Source: Devosia marina | GTDB lineage: Bacteria > Pseudomonadota > Alphaproteobacteria > Rhizobiales > Devosiaceae | DNA: 64,000 nucleotides | Direction: 5' to 3' | Assembly: GCF_009758415.1 (NCBI RefSeq) | Contig: NZ_WQRF01000001.1 | Coordinates: 1,178,001-1,242,000 of the forward strand | Part shown: positions 53,956-63,019 of the stretch, in pieces | How the letters are laid out: every line of letters starts with the position of its first letter | How positions within the stretch are numbered: the stretch's first letter is position 1 | The notes under the pieces: model-generated | Databases searched by the model: none | Seen by the model: the letters and a program-made list of their open reading frames with translations, nothing else | Told to the model about the DNA's origin: nothing | Made by a program: the position numbers and the translations under genes

Positions 53956-55347
53956 GTGTTCCGTTCTTTCTTTCCCGATCCCAAGCTCTTCTTCTCCTCG
54001 GCTGTCATCTGGATGCTGGCAGCCGTATTGCTCTGGTTCGCCATAGGCGAGCCGGCCCGCTCGGTGCTCAGCATAGACCGCTTCACCCATCCGGTGGTTT
54101 CGGCGCCTATTGCTGACCAGCCCACGACCGAAGATGTGCCCGGCACGCCGGACCCTGCGGCTGGTGCCGCGCAAACAAACCCAAATGCGCCCGCAGAAAC
54201 TGAGAGCGAGTCGCCCACCGCACCTAGTCCGACCGCGCGAGCCATGGCAGGTGCCGAGCTGAATTTCCTGACCGCCGAGCGCGTGTGGCTCTACCAGTAT
54301 GTGCTGATGACAGCGTTGCTGTTCTGCGTGTTCTGGTACTTCTACAAGCGCAATGAGTGGTATTGGTGGTCAGTGGTTTCCTCGACCATCATCCTGCTCA
54401 TTATTTATTTTCAGGTGCAGGTATCGGAATTCGTCAATGAGTGGTCCGGCTCGTTCTTCAACGTCATCCAGCTGGCGCTGACACAGCCCGGCTCGGTGAC
54501 GCCGGAGCAATTGTATGGCCTGACCTGGACCATCATTCTGGTAACCATCCCCAGTGTCCTCGTGGCGGTGGGTCTAGCCTTCTACACCTCGCACTATGTG
54601 TTCCGCTGGCGCAAGGCGATGAACTTCTACTACATGGAGCATTGGCCCAAGATCCGCACCACAGAGGGCGCAGCCCAACGCGTTCAGGAAGATACCATGC
54701 GGTTCGCCGCGATCATGGAAGACCTCGGCACGGCATTCTTCGACTCTCTGATCACGCTGGTCGTATTCCTGCCCCTGCTCTGGAACCTTTCGGCCAATAT
54801 CAGCGAACTGCCAATATTTGGCGAAACGCCAGGTGGCCTTGTCTGGGTCGCGCTTGTCGGCGCAGCGGCGGGTACAGCACTGCTGGCCTTGGTGGGCATC
54901 AAGCTGCCCGGTTTGAACTTCAACAACCAGTTGGTCGAAGCGGCCTACCGAAAGGAACTGGTGTTCGGCGAGGACCACCCGGACCGGGCCCAGCCTCCGA
55001 CTGTCCGTGATCTGTTCGCCAATGTGCAGCGGAACTACTTCCGCCTGTATTTCCACTACACCTACTTTAACTTGGCGCGCTACGGTTACACGAACATGGT
55101 AGGCTATGTGCCCCTCCTGGTGATGGCCCCGTCCATCCTGGCCGGCACACTGACCATGGGCCTATACCAGCAGATCCAGATTGCCTTCAATCAGGTCTTC
55201 AGCTCATTCCAGTTCTTCGCACGGGCCTGGACTGTGATCGTGGAACTGCAGTCGGTCATCATGCGCCTGCGCACCTTCGAGAGCTACATTCCGCGCGACC
55301 AGGAGCCGATCAAGGTCAGTGTTGGCAGCGGAACGCCAGCAGAGTGA
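53956..55347 (+). CDS. SbmA/BacA-family peptide transporter
   Basis: A 463-residue inner-membrane transporter resembling E. coli SbmA and Sinorhizobium BacA, which import antimicrobial peptides. Diagnostic segments are FRSFFPDPKLFFSS, SHYVFRWRKAMNFYYMEHWP, EGAAQRVQEDTMRFA, GIKLPGLNFNNQLVEAAYRK and YFRLYFHYTYFNLARYG. After the first helix it carries about 50 extra Pro/Thr/Glu/Ser-rich residues compared with E. coli SbmA. The start is GTG at 53956, with GGAG ahead. Confidence 0.94.
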   Translation: MFRSFFPDPKLFFSSAVIWMLAAVLLWFAIGEPARSVLSIDRFTHPVVSAPIADQPTTEDVPGTPDPAAGAAQTNPNAPAETESESPTAPSPTARAMAGAELNFLTAERVWLYQYVLMTALLFCVFWYFYKRNEWYWWSVVSSTIILLIIYFQVQVSEFVNEWSGSFFNVIQLALTQPGSVTPEQLYGLTWTIILVTIPSVLVAVGLAFYTSHYVFRWRKAMNFYYMEHWPKIRTTEGAAQRVQEDTMRFAAIMEDLGTAFFDSLITLVVFLPLLWNLSANISELPIFGETPGGLVWVALVGAAAGTALLALVGIKLPGLNFNNQLVEAAYRKELVFGEDHPDRAQPPTVRDLFANVQRNYFRLYFHYTYFNLARYGYTNMVGYVPLLVMAPSILAGTLTMGLYQQIQIAFNQVFSSFQFFARAWTVIVELQSVIMRLRTFESYIPRDQEPIKVSVGSGTPAE

Positions 55348-55448
55348 GACACCCTTGCGGGTGGGGCGGTCGCCCTGCCCGCTGGTCTCCTGCCACAATG
55401 GAATGCGTTGGCGGCGACGTCGCGCCAACACTTCCCGACAAAACAAAG

Positions 55449-55478
55449 AAAGGGCCGCTCCCCAGGAGCGGCCCTTTC
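55449..55478. terminator. Bidirectional rho-independent terminator
   Basis: AAAGGGCCGCTCC and GAGCGGCCCTTT form a strong stem between the convergent sbmA and rpsD genes. The T-run is short on the plus side (TTT) and the minus side has TTTCTTTG, so it may serve both. Confidence 0.85.
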
Positions 55479-55502
55479 CAATTTCGTGATCTGTCGTCGC
55501 GT

Positions 55503-56120
55503 TTAACGCGAGTAGAATTCGACGACCAGGTTCGGTTCCATCTGCACCGGGTACGGCACATCCGAGAGGGCCGGCACGCGGACATAGGTCGCGGTCTGCT
55601 TGTTGTGATCGACGTCGATATAGTCGGGCACATCGCGCTCGGCGAGCTGGTTAGCTTCCAGAACCACGGTGAGCTGCTTGGAGCGCTCGCGAACTTCGAT
55701 CTTGTCGCCGACCTTGACCTGGTAGGACGGAATGTTGACGCGCTGGCCATTGACCATGACATGACCATGGTTGACGAACTGGCGGGCCGCAAACACGGTC
55801 GGGACGAACTTGGCGCGGTAGACGATGGCGTCCAGGCGCGACTCGAGCAGGCCGATCAGGTTCTCGCCGGTGTCGCCCTTGCGACGGTTGGCTTCGGCAT
55901 AAAGACGCAGGAAGGCCTTTTCCGTGATCGAGCCGTAGTAGCCCTTGAGCTTCTGCTTGGCGCGGAGCTGCAGACCGAAGTCGCTCAGCTTGCCCTTGCG
56001 GCGCTGACCGTGCTGGCCGGGGCCATAGGCACGGGCGTTGAGCGGGGACTTTGGACGGCCCCAGATATTTTCGCCAAGACGGCGGTCAATCTTGTATTTA
56101 GCTGAATGACGCTTCGACAT
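55503..56120 (-). CDS. rpsD: 30S ribosomal protein S4
   Basis: A 205-residue primary assembly protein of the small subunit. It starts [20 protein letters not shown], as in other alphaproteobacteria; [18 protein letters not shown] and the S4 RNA-binding domain ([34 protein letters not shown]) follow. A sigma-70-like promoter lies upstream at 56249-56277 with a 120-base leader, which could be a site for S4 autoregulation. Confidence 0.98.
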   Translation of the reverse strand: MSKRHSAKYKIDRRLGENIWGRPKSPLNARAYGPGQHGQRRKGKLSDFGLQLRAKQKLKGYYGSITEKAFLRLYAEANRRKGDTGENLIGLLESRLDAIVYRAKFVPTVFAARQFVNHGHVMVNGQRVNIPSYQVKVGDKIEVRERSKQLTVVLEANQLAERDVPDYIDVDHNKQTATYVRVPALSDVPYPVQMEPNLVVEFYSR

Positions 56121-56248
56121 CGCGTATCCTTCTTCAAACGTTGAATGGATCGCGCCCTCCTCTGCCCTCGCTTTCACGAGGACCGACAGACTCCCAACAG
56201 AGAATCCCGGGTGCGCCTATGGGCCGGTTGGCCGGAATAGGTGGGCGC

Positions 56249-56277
56249 GTCTTAGAGGGGCAGACCGGGCGAGTCAA
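56249..56277 (-). promoter_or_regulatory. Sigma-70-type promoter for rpsD
   Basis: On the minus strand TTGACT (56272-56277) and TAAGAC (56249-56254) are exactly 17 bases apart, about 130 bases upstream of the rpsD start. It overlaps the last codons of the transporter gene. Confidence 0.6.
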
Positions 56278-57191
56278 GCGCTGCGGCCTGATGCCTGCCT
56301 TTCGCGGTGAAATACATAGAGCCCGGATCCCAGAATGATTGCGGTGCCCACCCAGGTCCAGAAATCGGGGAAGTCGCCAAAGGCGATATAACCGACAATC
56401 GTGGCCCCGACGATCTCGATATACTGGAACGGCGCCAGCGTGGAGGCCGGTGTTCGCCGGAAGGCCTCAGTGAACAAGAAGAAGGTAAAGGCCGAAAGCG
56501 CCCCCATCAACACGAATTGCGCCCAGGGACCCTTCATATCGAGGCCCGATGCGGACACCAGTTCCATCCGGCCAAAGGCCAGCAGCCCGGCGCCAAGCAG
56601 GATGACTGCAACGAGGGTGAACCAGAACTGGATGGAGAGCGATGCCATGCGCGTCGAGAGCTTGCGCATTGCGATGGCGTTGATGGCAAAGGCCAGGGCG
56701 GCCAGAAGCGGCAGGAGCGAGGCCCAGCCGAAGATGTCCCAGCTCGGCCGGATGACCACCAGCACGCCGCCGAGGCCCACGGCAACAGCCAGATAGCGCC
56801 GCCAGCCGGTCTTTTCCTTGAGGATGAGCGCCGAGAGCACGGTGAGCATCAGCGGCTCAACAAAAAAGATCGCAATGGCCGTGGCGATCGGCATGGTGAC
56901 AAAGGCACCGATCAGGGCGCTCAGCGTAATCGCCGAAGTGGCGCCGCCCAACAGGATCAAGCCCCAATGCCCGGTCTCCAGCCGGCGTCGCAGCACGACC
57001 AGCACCAGCCCGAGTACGATCAGTTGAAAGCCAAAGCGCCAGAAGGCGATTTCGAAGGGATTGAGCTGCCCGGTCAGCGATTTGGACAACGCATCACCAA
57101 TGGGCACGATGGTGACCGCCAAAACCATGATTGCCATGCCGCTGCGCGACACGGCCTGGCTGCTGGCAGATTGAAGGGCCGAATCCGTCAT
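56274..57191 (-). CDS. EamA/DMT-family transporter
   Basis: A 305-residue, ten-helix drug/metabolite transporter with two EamA repeats (IVPIGDALSKSLTGQLNPFE at the start of the first, LAFAINAIAMRKLSTRMASL at the start of the second). Substrate unknown. Upstream in the same direction is an MFS gene. Confidence 0.9.
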   Translation of the reverse strand: MTDSALQSASSQAVSRSGMAIMVLAVTIVPIGDALSKSLTGQLNPFEIAFWRFGFQLIVLGLVLVVLRRRLETGHWGLILLGGATSAITLSALIGAFVTMPIATAIAIFFVEPLMLTVLSALILKEKTGWRRYLAVAVGLGGVLVVIRPSWDIFGWASLLPLLAALAFAINAIAMRKLSTRMASLSIQFWFTLVAVILLGAGLLAFGRMELVSASGLDMKGPWAQFVLMGALSAFTFFLFTEAFRRTPASTLAPFQYIEIVGATIVGYIAFGDFPDFWTWVGTAIILGSGLYVFHRERQASGRSA

Positions 57192-57211
57192 GGCCCCTGT
57201 TTAGCGCAAAC

Positions 57212-58450
57212 TCACGCCATGCGCTTGTCGATGTGCCGCTGGTTGCGCAATTGGGGGAAGATGCGGCTCCAGATCACGGCTACAGCCATGGCGCCGAAGC
57301 CCCCGATGACCACTGCGGGCACCGGCCCGATCAGATGCGCCACCGTGCCGGCGCGAAACTCGCCCAGCTCGTTTGAGGCACCGATGAACACGGAATTGAC
57401 TGCGTTGACCCGGCCGCGCACCTCTTCGGGCGTCCAGAGCTGCATGATGGTTTCGCGAATGGTGACGCTGACCATGTCGGCCGCGCCCACCAGCGCCAGC
57501 GCGGGAATGGACACCCAGACGGTGGTCGAGAAGCCGAAAATGACGGTGAATGCACCGAACAGGCCAACAAACAGGAACAGCACCTTGCCGGCATGGTCGC
57601 GCACCGGAAAGCGCGTCAGATAAAGCGCCATGACGATGGCCCCCAGCCCCGGCGCGGCACGCAGCAGGCCCAGCTCGGTCGGCCCGGCATTGAGAATGTC
57701 CTTGGCATAGATCGGCAGCAGCGCCACTGCCCCACCCATCAACACGGCGAACATGTCGAGCGATATGGCACCCAGCACCACCTTGTTGGAAAAGATGTAG
57801 CGAAAGCCGCCAAACATGGTTTCAAGGCTCGTCGCCTGGTGCGACTGGCGTTTGGCCGGCTTGGGGATCAACATCACGGTGACGACGGCGCAGACCAGCA
57901 GCACTGCCGCCGTGCCGAACGCAAAACCGGGGGCAATGCCATAAAGCAGGCCACCGACGGCCGGCCCGGTGATCGACGCGAACTGCCAGGCCGAGGCATT
58001 GACGGTGATGGCATTGCTGAGCGCTTCGGACGGCACCAGATTGGGCGCCAATGATTGCGCCGCCGGCCCCCAGAAGGCGCGGGCCGTGCCCAGCACGACG
58101 AGAATGATGAAGATCGGCCAGACCTCATGCGCCTCGACATTGACCAGGGTCAGGAACGCCAGCGCACAACCAAGTTCAACGGTGAGACACACGGCCATGA
58201 TACCGCGCCGGTTGAACCGGTCGGCGGTCAGCCCGGTGGCCAGAATCAGCAGCAGCGCGGGCAGGAACAGGCAGAGGCCCACCAGCCCCAGCAGGAAGGC
58301 ATTGCCGGTGACATCATAGATCTGCCAGGCAATGGACACCGACATGATTTGCACCGCAAAGCTGACCAGCAGCGTGGTCAGCCAGAAGAAGCGGAAACCG
58401 ATATAGGTGAAAGCGAGCTTGGACGGCTCGGAGGGGGCGTGTGCGCTCAT
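57212..58450 (-). CDS. MFS transporter
   Basis: A 412-residue carrier with twelve predicted helices, similar to the enterobactin/multidrug EntS-like or DHA3 group: SVSIAWQIYDVTGNAFLLGL near the start, ILATGLTADRFNRRGIMAV in the second loop and RAFWGPAAQSLAPNLVPSE. Substrate unknown. Its stop is 20 bases from the start of the EamA gene, so they may be cotranscribed. Confidence 0.88.
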   Translation of the reverse strand: MSAHAPSEPSKLAFTYIGFRFFWLTTLLVSFAVQIMSVSIAWQIYDVTGNAFLLGLVGLCLFLPALLLILATGLTADRFNRRGIMAVCLTVELGCALAFLTLVNVEAHEVWPIFIILVVLGTARAFWGPAAQSLAPNLVPSEALSNAITVNASAWQFASITGPAVGGLLYGIAPGFAFGTAAVLLVCAVVTVMLIPKPAKRQSHQATSLETMFGGFRYIFSNKVVLGAISLDMFAVLMGGAVALLPIYAKDILNAGPTELGLLRAAPGLGAIVMALYLTRFPVRDHAGKVLFLFVGLFGAFTVIFGFSTTVWVSIPALALVGAADMVSVTIRETIMQLWTPEEVRGRVNAVNSVFIGASNELGEFRAGTVAHLIGPVPAVVIGGFGAMAVAVIWSRIFPQLRNQRHIDKRMA

Positions 58451-58543
58451 GGTGCACTGCTCATCGCATTTCGGCGATGAACGGTCAAAGGAATAGACAC
58501 AGGCCCCGTCAAGCCGATCTTTCCCCCAATGGGAGAGGTGCAG

Positions 58544-59356
58544 TCAGCCCTGCTCCTCGGTCTTGTCCGCCTTCTTCATCCGGTTCGGATTGGGCCGCTC
58601 GTGGCGGCGATCGATGGAGGAGATCACCCCGCGCAAAGTGCGGATTTCCTGGGAGGTGAAGCGGCCGCGGGTGAGCGCGGTGCGCAGATTGTTGACCATG
58701 CTCGGGCGCTTGTCGGGCGTGGTGAAGAAGCCCGATTGGTCCAGCACGCCCTCGAGATGTTCGAACAGGCCCACCAACTCGCTGCGCGGCGCGGCTTCGG
58801 CCAGGTTGTCGCCAAAGGGCAACGCCCGGCCCGCCTCGCTGGTGCGGCGCCATTCATAGGCCATGAGGAGCACGGCCTGGGCGATATTGAGCGAGGCAAA
58901 GGCGGCCTCGACCGGCAGGGTGACAATGGCGTCAGCCATCGCCACTTCCTCGTTCAGCAGGCCCCAGCGCTCCCGGCCGAACAAGAGGCCGGCCTTGTGC
59001 CCGCCGGCAATATGCCCGGCCATGGCCGATGATGCTTCCTCGGGGCCAAACACTTCCTTTTGCATATCGCGCGAACGGGCGGTCGTGGCATAGACCAGGG
59101 TGAGGTCCGCCATGGCCTCCTCAAGGGTCTCGAACACGCGGACGCGCTCCAGCACATGATCGGCGCGCGATGCGGCAGCAACGGCCTTTTCATTGGGCCA
59201 GCCATCGCGCGGCCGCACCAGCCGCATGTCCCAAAGCCCGAAATTGGCCATGGCCCGGGCCGCAGAACCGATGTTCTCGCCAAGCTGCGGCTCACACAGG
59301 ATGATAGCCGGACAGGCTGTCAGGTTGAGGGGTTGTGAGCTGTCTGTGCCGGCCAT
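58544..59356 (-). CDS. TrmJ-type tRNA 2'-O-methyltransferase
   Basis: A 270-residue SPOUT methyltransferase with LCEPQLGENIGSAARAMANFG, ATTARSRDMQKEV, LFGRERWGLLNEE and the SAM-knot region ASLNIAQAVLLMAYEWRR. The pattern matches TrmJ, which methylates the ribose at position 32 of tRNA. The same residue is thiolated by TtcA, encoded 5 kb away. Confidence 0.92.
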   Translation of the reverse strand: MAGTDSSQPLNLTACPAIILCEPQLGENIGSAARAMANFGLWDMRLVRPRDGWPNEKAVAAASRADHVLERVRVFETLEEAMADLTLVYATTARSRDMQKEVFGPEEASSAMAGHIAGGHKAGLLFGRERWGLLNEEVAMADAIVTLPVEAAFASLNIAQAVLLMAYEWRRTSEAGRALPFGDNLAEAAPRSELVGLFEHLEGVLDQSGFFTTPDKRPSMVNNLRTALTRGRFTSQEIRTLRGVISSIDRRHERPNPNRMKKADKTEEQG

Positions 59357-59414
59357 CTGTCTTTATCCGCAGGAAAGTTGCGGCGACATAGCCCAAATGA
59401 CCGATTTCAGCAAA

Positions 59415-60011
59415 TCAGGCGACACGAGCTCGCATAGGCAGCTCCTGTACCTTTGCGGTGGGCCGCCATTCGCGGTCGAGCATGGCGAAATGCAGCTCCT
59501 CGTCCCACTCCCCCTGGAACAGGGCATGCTCGCGATAATGGGCCTCAAGCCGCATGCCCAGCTTCTGCATCAGCTTGATGGAATGATGGCTGCGTCCGTC
59601 GCAACGCACCATGAGACGGTGGATGCGGAAATGGTCGAAAGCCAGGTCGACCAGGGCCGTCAGCGCCTGGGTCAAATAGCCCTTGCCGCTGTGTGCCGGA
59701 TCAATGGCAAAGCGCAACTCGCCCTGCCCGGCCGTCGCGTCTGACCATTTCAGGCTCACATGCCCCACCAGCACCGCATCGCCCTTGCGCACCATGGCCA
59801 GGGTCAGCGTTTCGCCGGGCCGGTGCAGCTCCACCTGCGAGCGCATGATGGCAAGGGCGGCGGCAACATCTTCTTCGTAGCGGGTCGGACGCTCGACATA
59901 GCGCTGCACCGATGGGAGGGTATGGTATCGTCTGACAGCGTCCAGATCACTGCGTTCAAACGGGCGCAAGACCAGGTGACCGGTCTCGATCGGCAGGCGC
60001 AAAGACGACAT
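59415..60011 (-). CDS. RimJ/RimL-type GNAT acetyltransferase
   Basis: A 198-residue acetyltransferase: RLPIETGHLVLRPFERSDLD near the start, GELRFAIDPAHSGKGYLTQA in motif A and KLMQKLGMRLEAHYREHALFQ near the end. Related in sequence to the next gene upstream, with a shared EAHxREHALFxGxWDEE tail. Start taken at MSSLRLPI. Confidence 0.88.
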   Translation of the reverse strand: MSSLRLPIETGHLVLRPFERSDLDAVRRYHTLPSVQRYVERPTRYEEDVAAALAIMRSQVELHRPGETLTLAMVRKGDAVLVGHVSLKWSDATAGQGELRFAIDPAHSGKGYLTQALTALVDLAFDHFRIHRLMVRCDGRSHHSIKLMQKLGMRLEAHYREHALFQGEWDEELHFAMLDREWRPTAKVQELPMRARVA

Positions 60012-60129
60012 GATCCAACTTCCTCCGCAAGGATAGAGCAGCCCTGCTTCGGCAATGCCCGGCACGCGTCCCGGTTCCCGTCTCGATTGAGCAAATCTTT
60101 TTAGCCCGGTGGCTTGCCAAGCCGGAACA

Positions 60130-60699
60130 TCAGACGTGCCGGAGAGATAGCCATTCATCTCGCAGAATCGCGTAGTAAAATTCCTCGTCCCACCTGCCCT
60201 TGAACAAGGCATGTTCGCGGAAATGCGCCTCCCGGCGCATGCCGAGGCGCTCCATCAGGCGCCAGGAGGGCTCGTTCTGGGCGCCGCACCGGGCAAAAAT
60301 GCGGTGCAAGTCGGCCGGGCCGAACCCGAGATCGAGCAAGGCATTGGTCGCTTCAGTGGCATAGCCCCGGCCATGGTGGTCGGGATGGAAGATCCAGCCC
60401 AGTTCGCCCTGCCGCGCCTCGACCGACCGCCAGATCAGCGAGACTTCGCCCACCAGATGGCCGTTCGCGGCTGTTTCGACGGCTAGGACAATGCGGTCGC
60501 CCTCTTCTAGGAAGCCGGTCTGTGACGCACGCTGCTGGATTGCCAGCGCACACTCGTGACGGCTGAGCGGCGGATCGAACAGATAGCGCGCGACATCGTC
60601 CCGGCCGCGATAGGCAAAGACCCCATCAACATCGCCTCGCGTGAACGGGCGCAGGCGCAATCGTTCGGTCTGAAGTGGAAAGTCAGGATGCAGCGCCAA
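60130..60699 (-). CDS. RimJ/RimL-type GNAT acetyltransferase
   Basis: A 189-residue acetyltransferase closely related to the downstream gene: DFPLQTERLRLRPFTRGDVD, GELGWIFHPDHHGRGYATEA and EAHFREHALFKGRWDEE. The start is uncertain: TTG at 60699 has GGGAG nearby and fits the family, while GTG at 60765 would add 22 residues. Confidence 0.83.
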   Translation of the reverse strand: MALHPDFPLQTERLRLRPFTRGDVDGVFAYRGRDDVARYLFDPPLSRHECALAIQQRASQTGFLEEGDRIVLAVETAANGHLVGEVSLIWRSVEARQGELGWIFHPDHHGRGYATEATNALLDLGFGPADLHRIFARCGAQNEPSWRLMERLGMRREAHFREHALFKGRWDEEFYYAILRDEWLSLRHV

Positions 60700-60790
60700 T
60701 GGTTTCTCCCGGAGGGCGGCACCATTGCCCCTGCCGTGCGCCTTGGCAAGAACACTTGCCGCCACAAATGCTGCGTGTCAGCTTGCATCC

Positions 60791-61228
60791 ATGACGAGCT
60801 CCACGCAAATTGACCAGCAAGCCAGTTGCGATTGCGGCGCCGTGCGGCTGCATGCACGAGGGCGCGTGATCTCGATGTTTCAGTGCGGGTGCCAGAACTG
60901 CCAGAAGGTGTCGGGCGGCGGCCACTCCAACGTGCTGCTTATGTCGGTCGATGCCGTGCGGGTGACCGGCGCGACCAAGAGCTTCACCCGGCCAGCCGAG
61001 TCCGGGGCGAACTTCACGCGCCACTTCTGCCCCGAATGCGGCACCACGCTCTATGCCGAATCGTCGCGCGCCCCGGCCTTCCGCATCCTGTTGGCGGGGC
61101 TGTTTGCCGGCGCCAATGACTGGTTCGCGCCCAACCAGTTGATCTTTGCGCGCAACCACCCGGACTGGGACCTGATCGAGGGCACCTTGCCCCGATATGA
61201 ATCCTACCGCCCGGAGACACCGGCATGA
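60791..61228 (+). CDS. GFA-family (glutathione-dependent formaldehyde-activating-like) protein
   Basis: A 145-residue zinc-binding protein of the GFA fold: CDCGAVRLHARG, CGCQNCQKVSGGG and HFCPECGTTLYAE supply the cysteines. Many members are not formaldehyde enzymes and have no known function. The stop overlaps the TfoX gene by four bases. Confidence 0.92.
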   Translation: MTSSTQIDQQASCDCGAVRLHARGRVISMFQCGCQNCQKVSGGGHSNVLLMSVDAVRVTGATKSFTRPAESGANFTRHFCPECGTTLYAESSRAPAFRILLAGLFAGANDWFAPNQLIFARNHPDWDLIEGTLPRYESYRPETPA

Positions 61229-61560
61229 GCATGGCATCGGAAGAACTGGCCGATCGAATCCGGGACCTGCTGGCCCCGGGTGAGAACATCCGTGAGCAGA
61301 AAATGTTCGGGGCCAATGCCTTCATGTCCAACGGCAATATGCTGGTCGCCCCGATGAAGGATGGTTCGCTTCTGGTGCGAGTGGGCAAGGAAGGTATGGA
61401 TGAGGCCCTCACCAAGGATGGCGCAAGCGTGATGGCAATGGGGGGCCGCACCATGGGCGGTTTCGTGGTTGTCAGCGGCGATGCGTTGGAGGACGATTTC
61501 GCGCTCGGGGAATGGCTCGACCGGGCCCGCGCCTTTGTGAGGACGCTGCCGCCAAAATAG
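61225..61560 (+). CDS. TfoX/Sxy-family protein, N-terminal domain only
   Basis: A 111-residue protein with the TfoX N-terminal domain ([34 protein letters not shown] and TMGGFVVV). It lacks the C-terminal helix-hairpin-helix domain of E. coli Sxy, so a competence role is not implied. ATGA overlap with the GFA gene. Confidence 0.92.
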   Translation: MSMASEELADRIRDLLAPGENIREQKMFGANAFMSNGNMLVAPMKDGSLLVRVGKEGMDEALTKDGASVMAMGGRTMGGFVVVSGDALEDDFALGEWLDRARAFVRTLPPK

Positions 61561-61598
61561 CTCTCCCCCATCCGGCAAGCCCCCTTGCCGAGCCTGTC

Positions 61599-61627
61599 TT
61601 TGCGCTTTGCTCTGGCGGTGCTATACG
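61599..61627 (+). promoter_or_regulatory. Sigma-70-type promoter for icd
   Basis: TTTGCG (61599-61604) and TATACG (61622-61627) are 17 bases apart, about 55 bases ahead of the icd start codon. Confidence 0.5.
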
Positions 61628-61681
61628 GACCGCCGAACAGGGCCAAGGGCCACAATCAGCATTTTTCAAGGGAGTTATTCG

Positions 61682-62896
61682 ATGAGCAAGATCAAAGTCG
61701 CCAACCCGGTCGTGGACCTCGACGGCGATGAGATGACCCGGATCATCTGGCAGGCGATCAAGGACAAGCTCATCCATCCCTATCTCGACCTGCCGATCGA
61801 ATATTACGATCTGTCGGTGGAAAACCGCGACGCAACCGATGACCAGGTGACCGTTGACGCGGCCAACGCCATCAAGAAGCATGGTGTCGGCATCAAATGC
61901 GCCACCATCACCCCCGACGAGGCCCGCGTCGAGGAATTCGGCCTCAAGAAGATGTGGCGCTCGCCCAACGGCACGATCCGCAACATCCTGGGCGGCGTGA
62001 TCTTCCGCGAGCCCATTATCTGCCAGAACGTGCCGCGCCTGGTGCCGGGCTGGACCCAGCCGATCATCGTCGGCCGTCACGCCTTTGGCGACCAGTACCG
62101 CGCCACCGACTTCAAGTTCCCCGGCAAGGGCAAGCTGACCATGAAGTTCGTCGGCGAAGACGGCACCGAGATCGAGCATGAAGTGTTCGACGCTCCGGGC
62201 GCCGGCATTGCCATGGGCATGTATAACCTCGATGCCTCGATCACCGATTTCGCCCGCGCTTCGATGAACTACGCTCTCAACCGTGGCGTGCCCTGCTATC
62301 TCTCGACCAAGAACACCATTCTCAAGGTCTATGACGGTCGCTTCAAGGACATCTTCCAGGAGATCTACGAGGCCGAGTTCAAGGAGAAGTTCGAAGCCAA
62401 GAAGATCTGGTACGAGCACCGCCTGATCGACGACATGGTGGCCGCCGCTCTCAAGTGGTCCGGCGGCTATGTCTGGGCCTGTAAGAACTATGATGGCGAT
62501 GTGCAGTCCGACACCGTTGCCCAGGGCTTCGGCTCGCTGGGCCTGATGACCTCGGTGCTGATGACCCCCGATGGCTCGGTCGTCGAGGCCGAAGCTGCCC
62601 ACGGCACGGTGACCCGTCACTATCGCCAGCACCAGCAGGGCAAGGAAACCTCGACCAACTCCACCGCCTCGATTTTCGCCTGGACCCGTGGCCTGGCGCA
62701 TCGCGCCAAGCTCGACAACAATGCCGAACTGGCCAAGTTTGCCGACACGCTGGAAAAGGTCACCGTGGATACCATCCAGGAAGGCAAGATGACCAAGGAC
62801 CTGGCGCTGCTGGTCGGCCCGGATCAGCCCTGGCTGACCACCATGGGCTTCCTCGACGCGATCGATGCGAACCTGCAGAAAGCCATGGCCGCCTGA
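61682..62896 (+). CDS. icd: NADP-dependent isocitrate dehydrogenase
   Basis: Oxidises isocitrate to 2-oxoglutarate in the TCA cycle with NADP. At 404 residues it is the homodimeric eukaryote-like type usual in alphaproteobacteria, not the E. coli form. [39 protein letters not shown] and the metal-site [19 protein letters not shown] are clear. Two terminators follow in tandem. Start at [11 protein letters not shown]. Confidence 0.97.
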   Translation: MSKIKVANPVVDLDGDEMTRIIWQAIKDKLIHPYLDLPIEYYDLSVENRDATDDQVTVDAANAIKKHGVGIKCATITPDEARVEEFGLKKMWRSPNGTIRNILGGVIFREPIICQNVPRLVPGWTQPIIVGRHAFGDQYRATDFKFPGKGKLTMKFVGEDGTEIEHEVFDAPGAGIAMGMYNLDASITDFARASMNYALNRGVPCYLSTKNTILKVYDGRFKDIFQEIYEAEFKEKFEAKKIWYEHRLIDDMVAAALKWSGGYVWACKNYDGDVQSDTVAQGFGSLGLMTSVLMTPDGSVVEAEAAHGTVTRHYRQHQQGKETSTNSTASIFAWTRGLAHRAKLDNNAELAKFADTLEKVTVDTIQEGKMTKDLALLVGPDQPWLTTMGFLDAIDANLQKAMAA

Positions 62897-62921
62897 GGCT
62901 GAAACGCGACTGAATGCGAAG

Positions 62922-62948
62922 AGCCGGGGTCCCGCCCCGGCTTTTTTT
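62922..62948 (+). terminator. Rho-independent terminator after icd
   Basis: AGCCGGGG/CCCCGGCT with a five-base loop and seven T residues, 26 bases past the icd stop. Confidence 0.92.
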
Positions 62949-62970
62949 GTTCGGCCAGCCCTGACGCAGG

Positions 62971-62999
62971 AAAAGGGGCACCGTCAGGTGCCCCTTTTT
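62971..62999. terminator. Bidirectional rho-independent terminator
   Basis: AAAAGGGGCACC, a GTCA loop and GGTGCCCCTTTT form a symmetric stem flanked by A and T runs, between the convergent icd and the repeat-domain gene. It is the second terminator in tandem for icd. Confidence 0.9.
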
Positions 63000-63019
63000 A
63001 TGCTTCCGGCAATCAGAGC

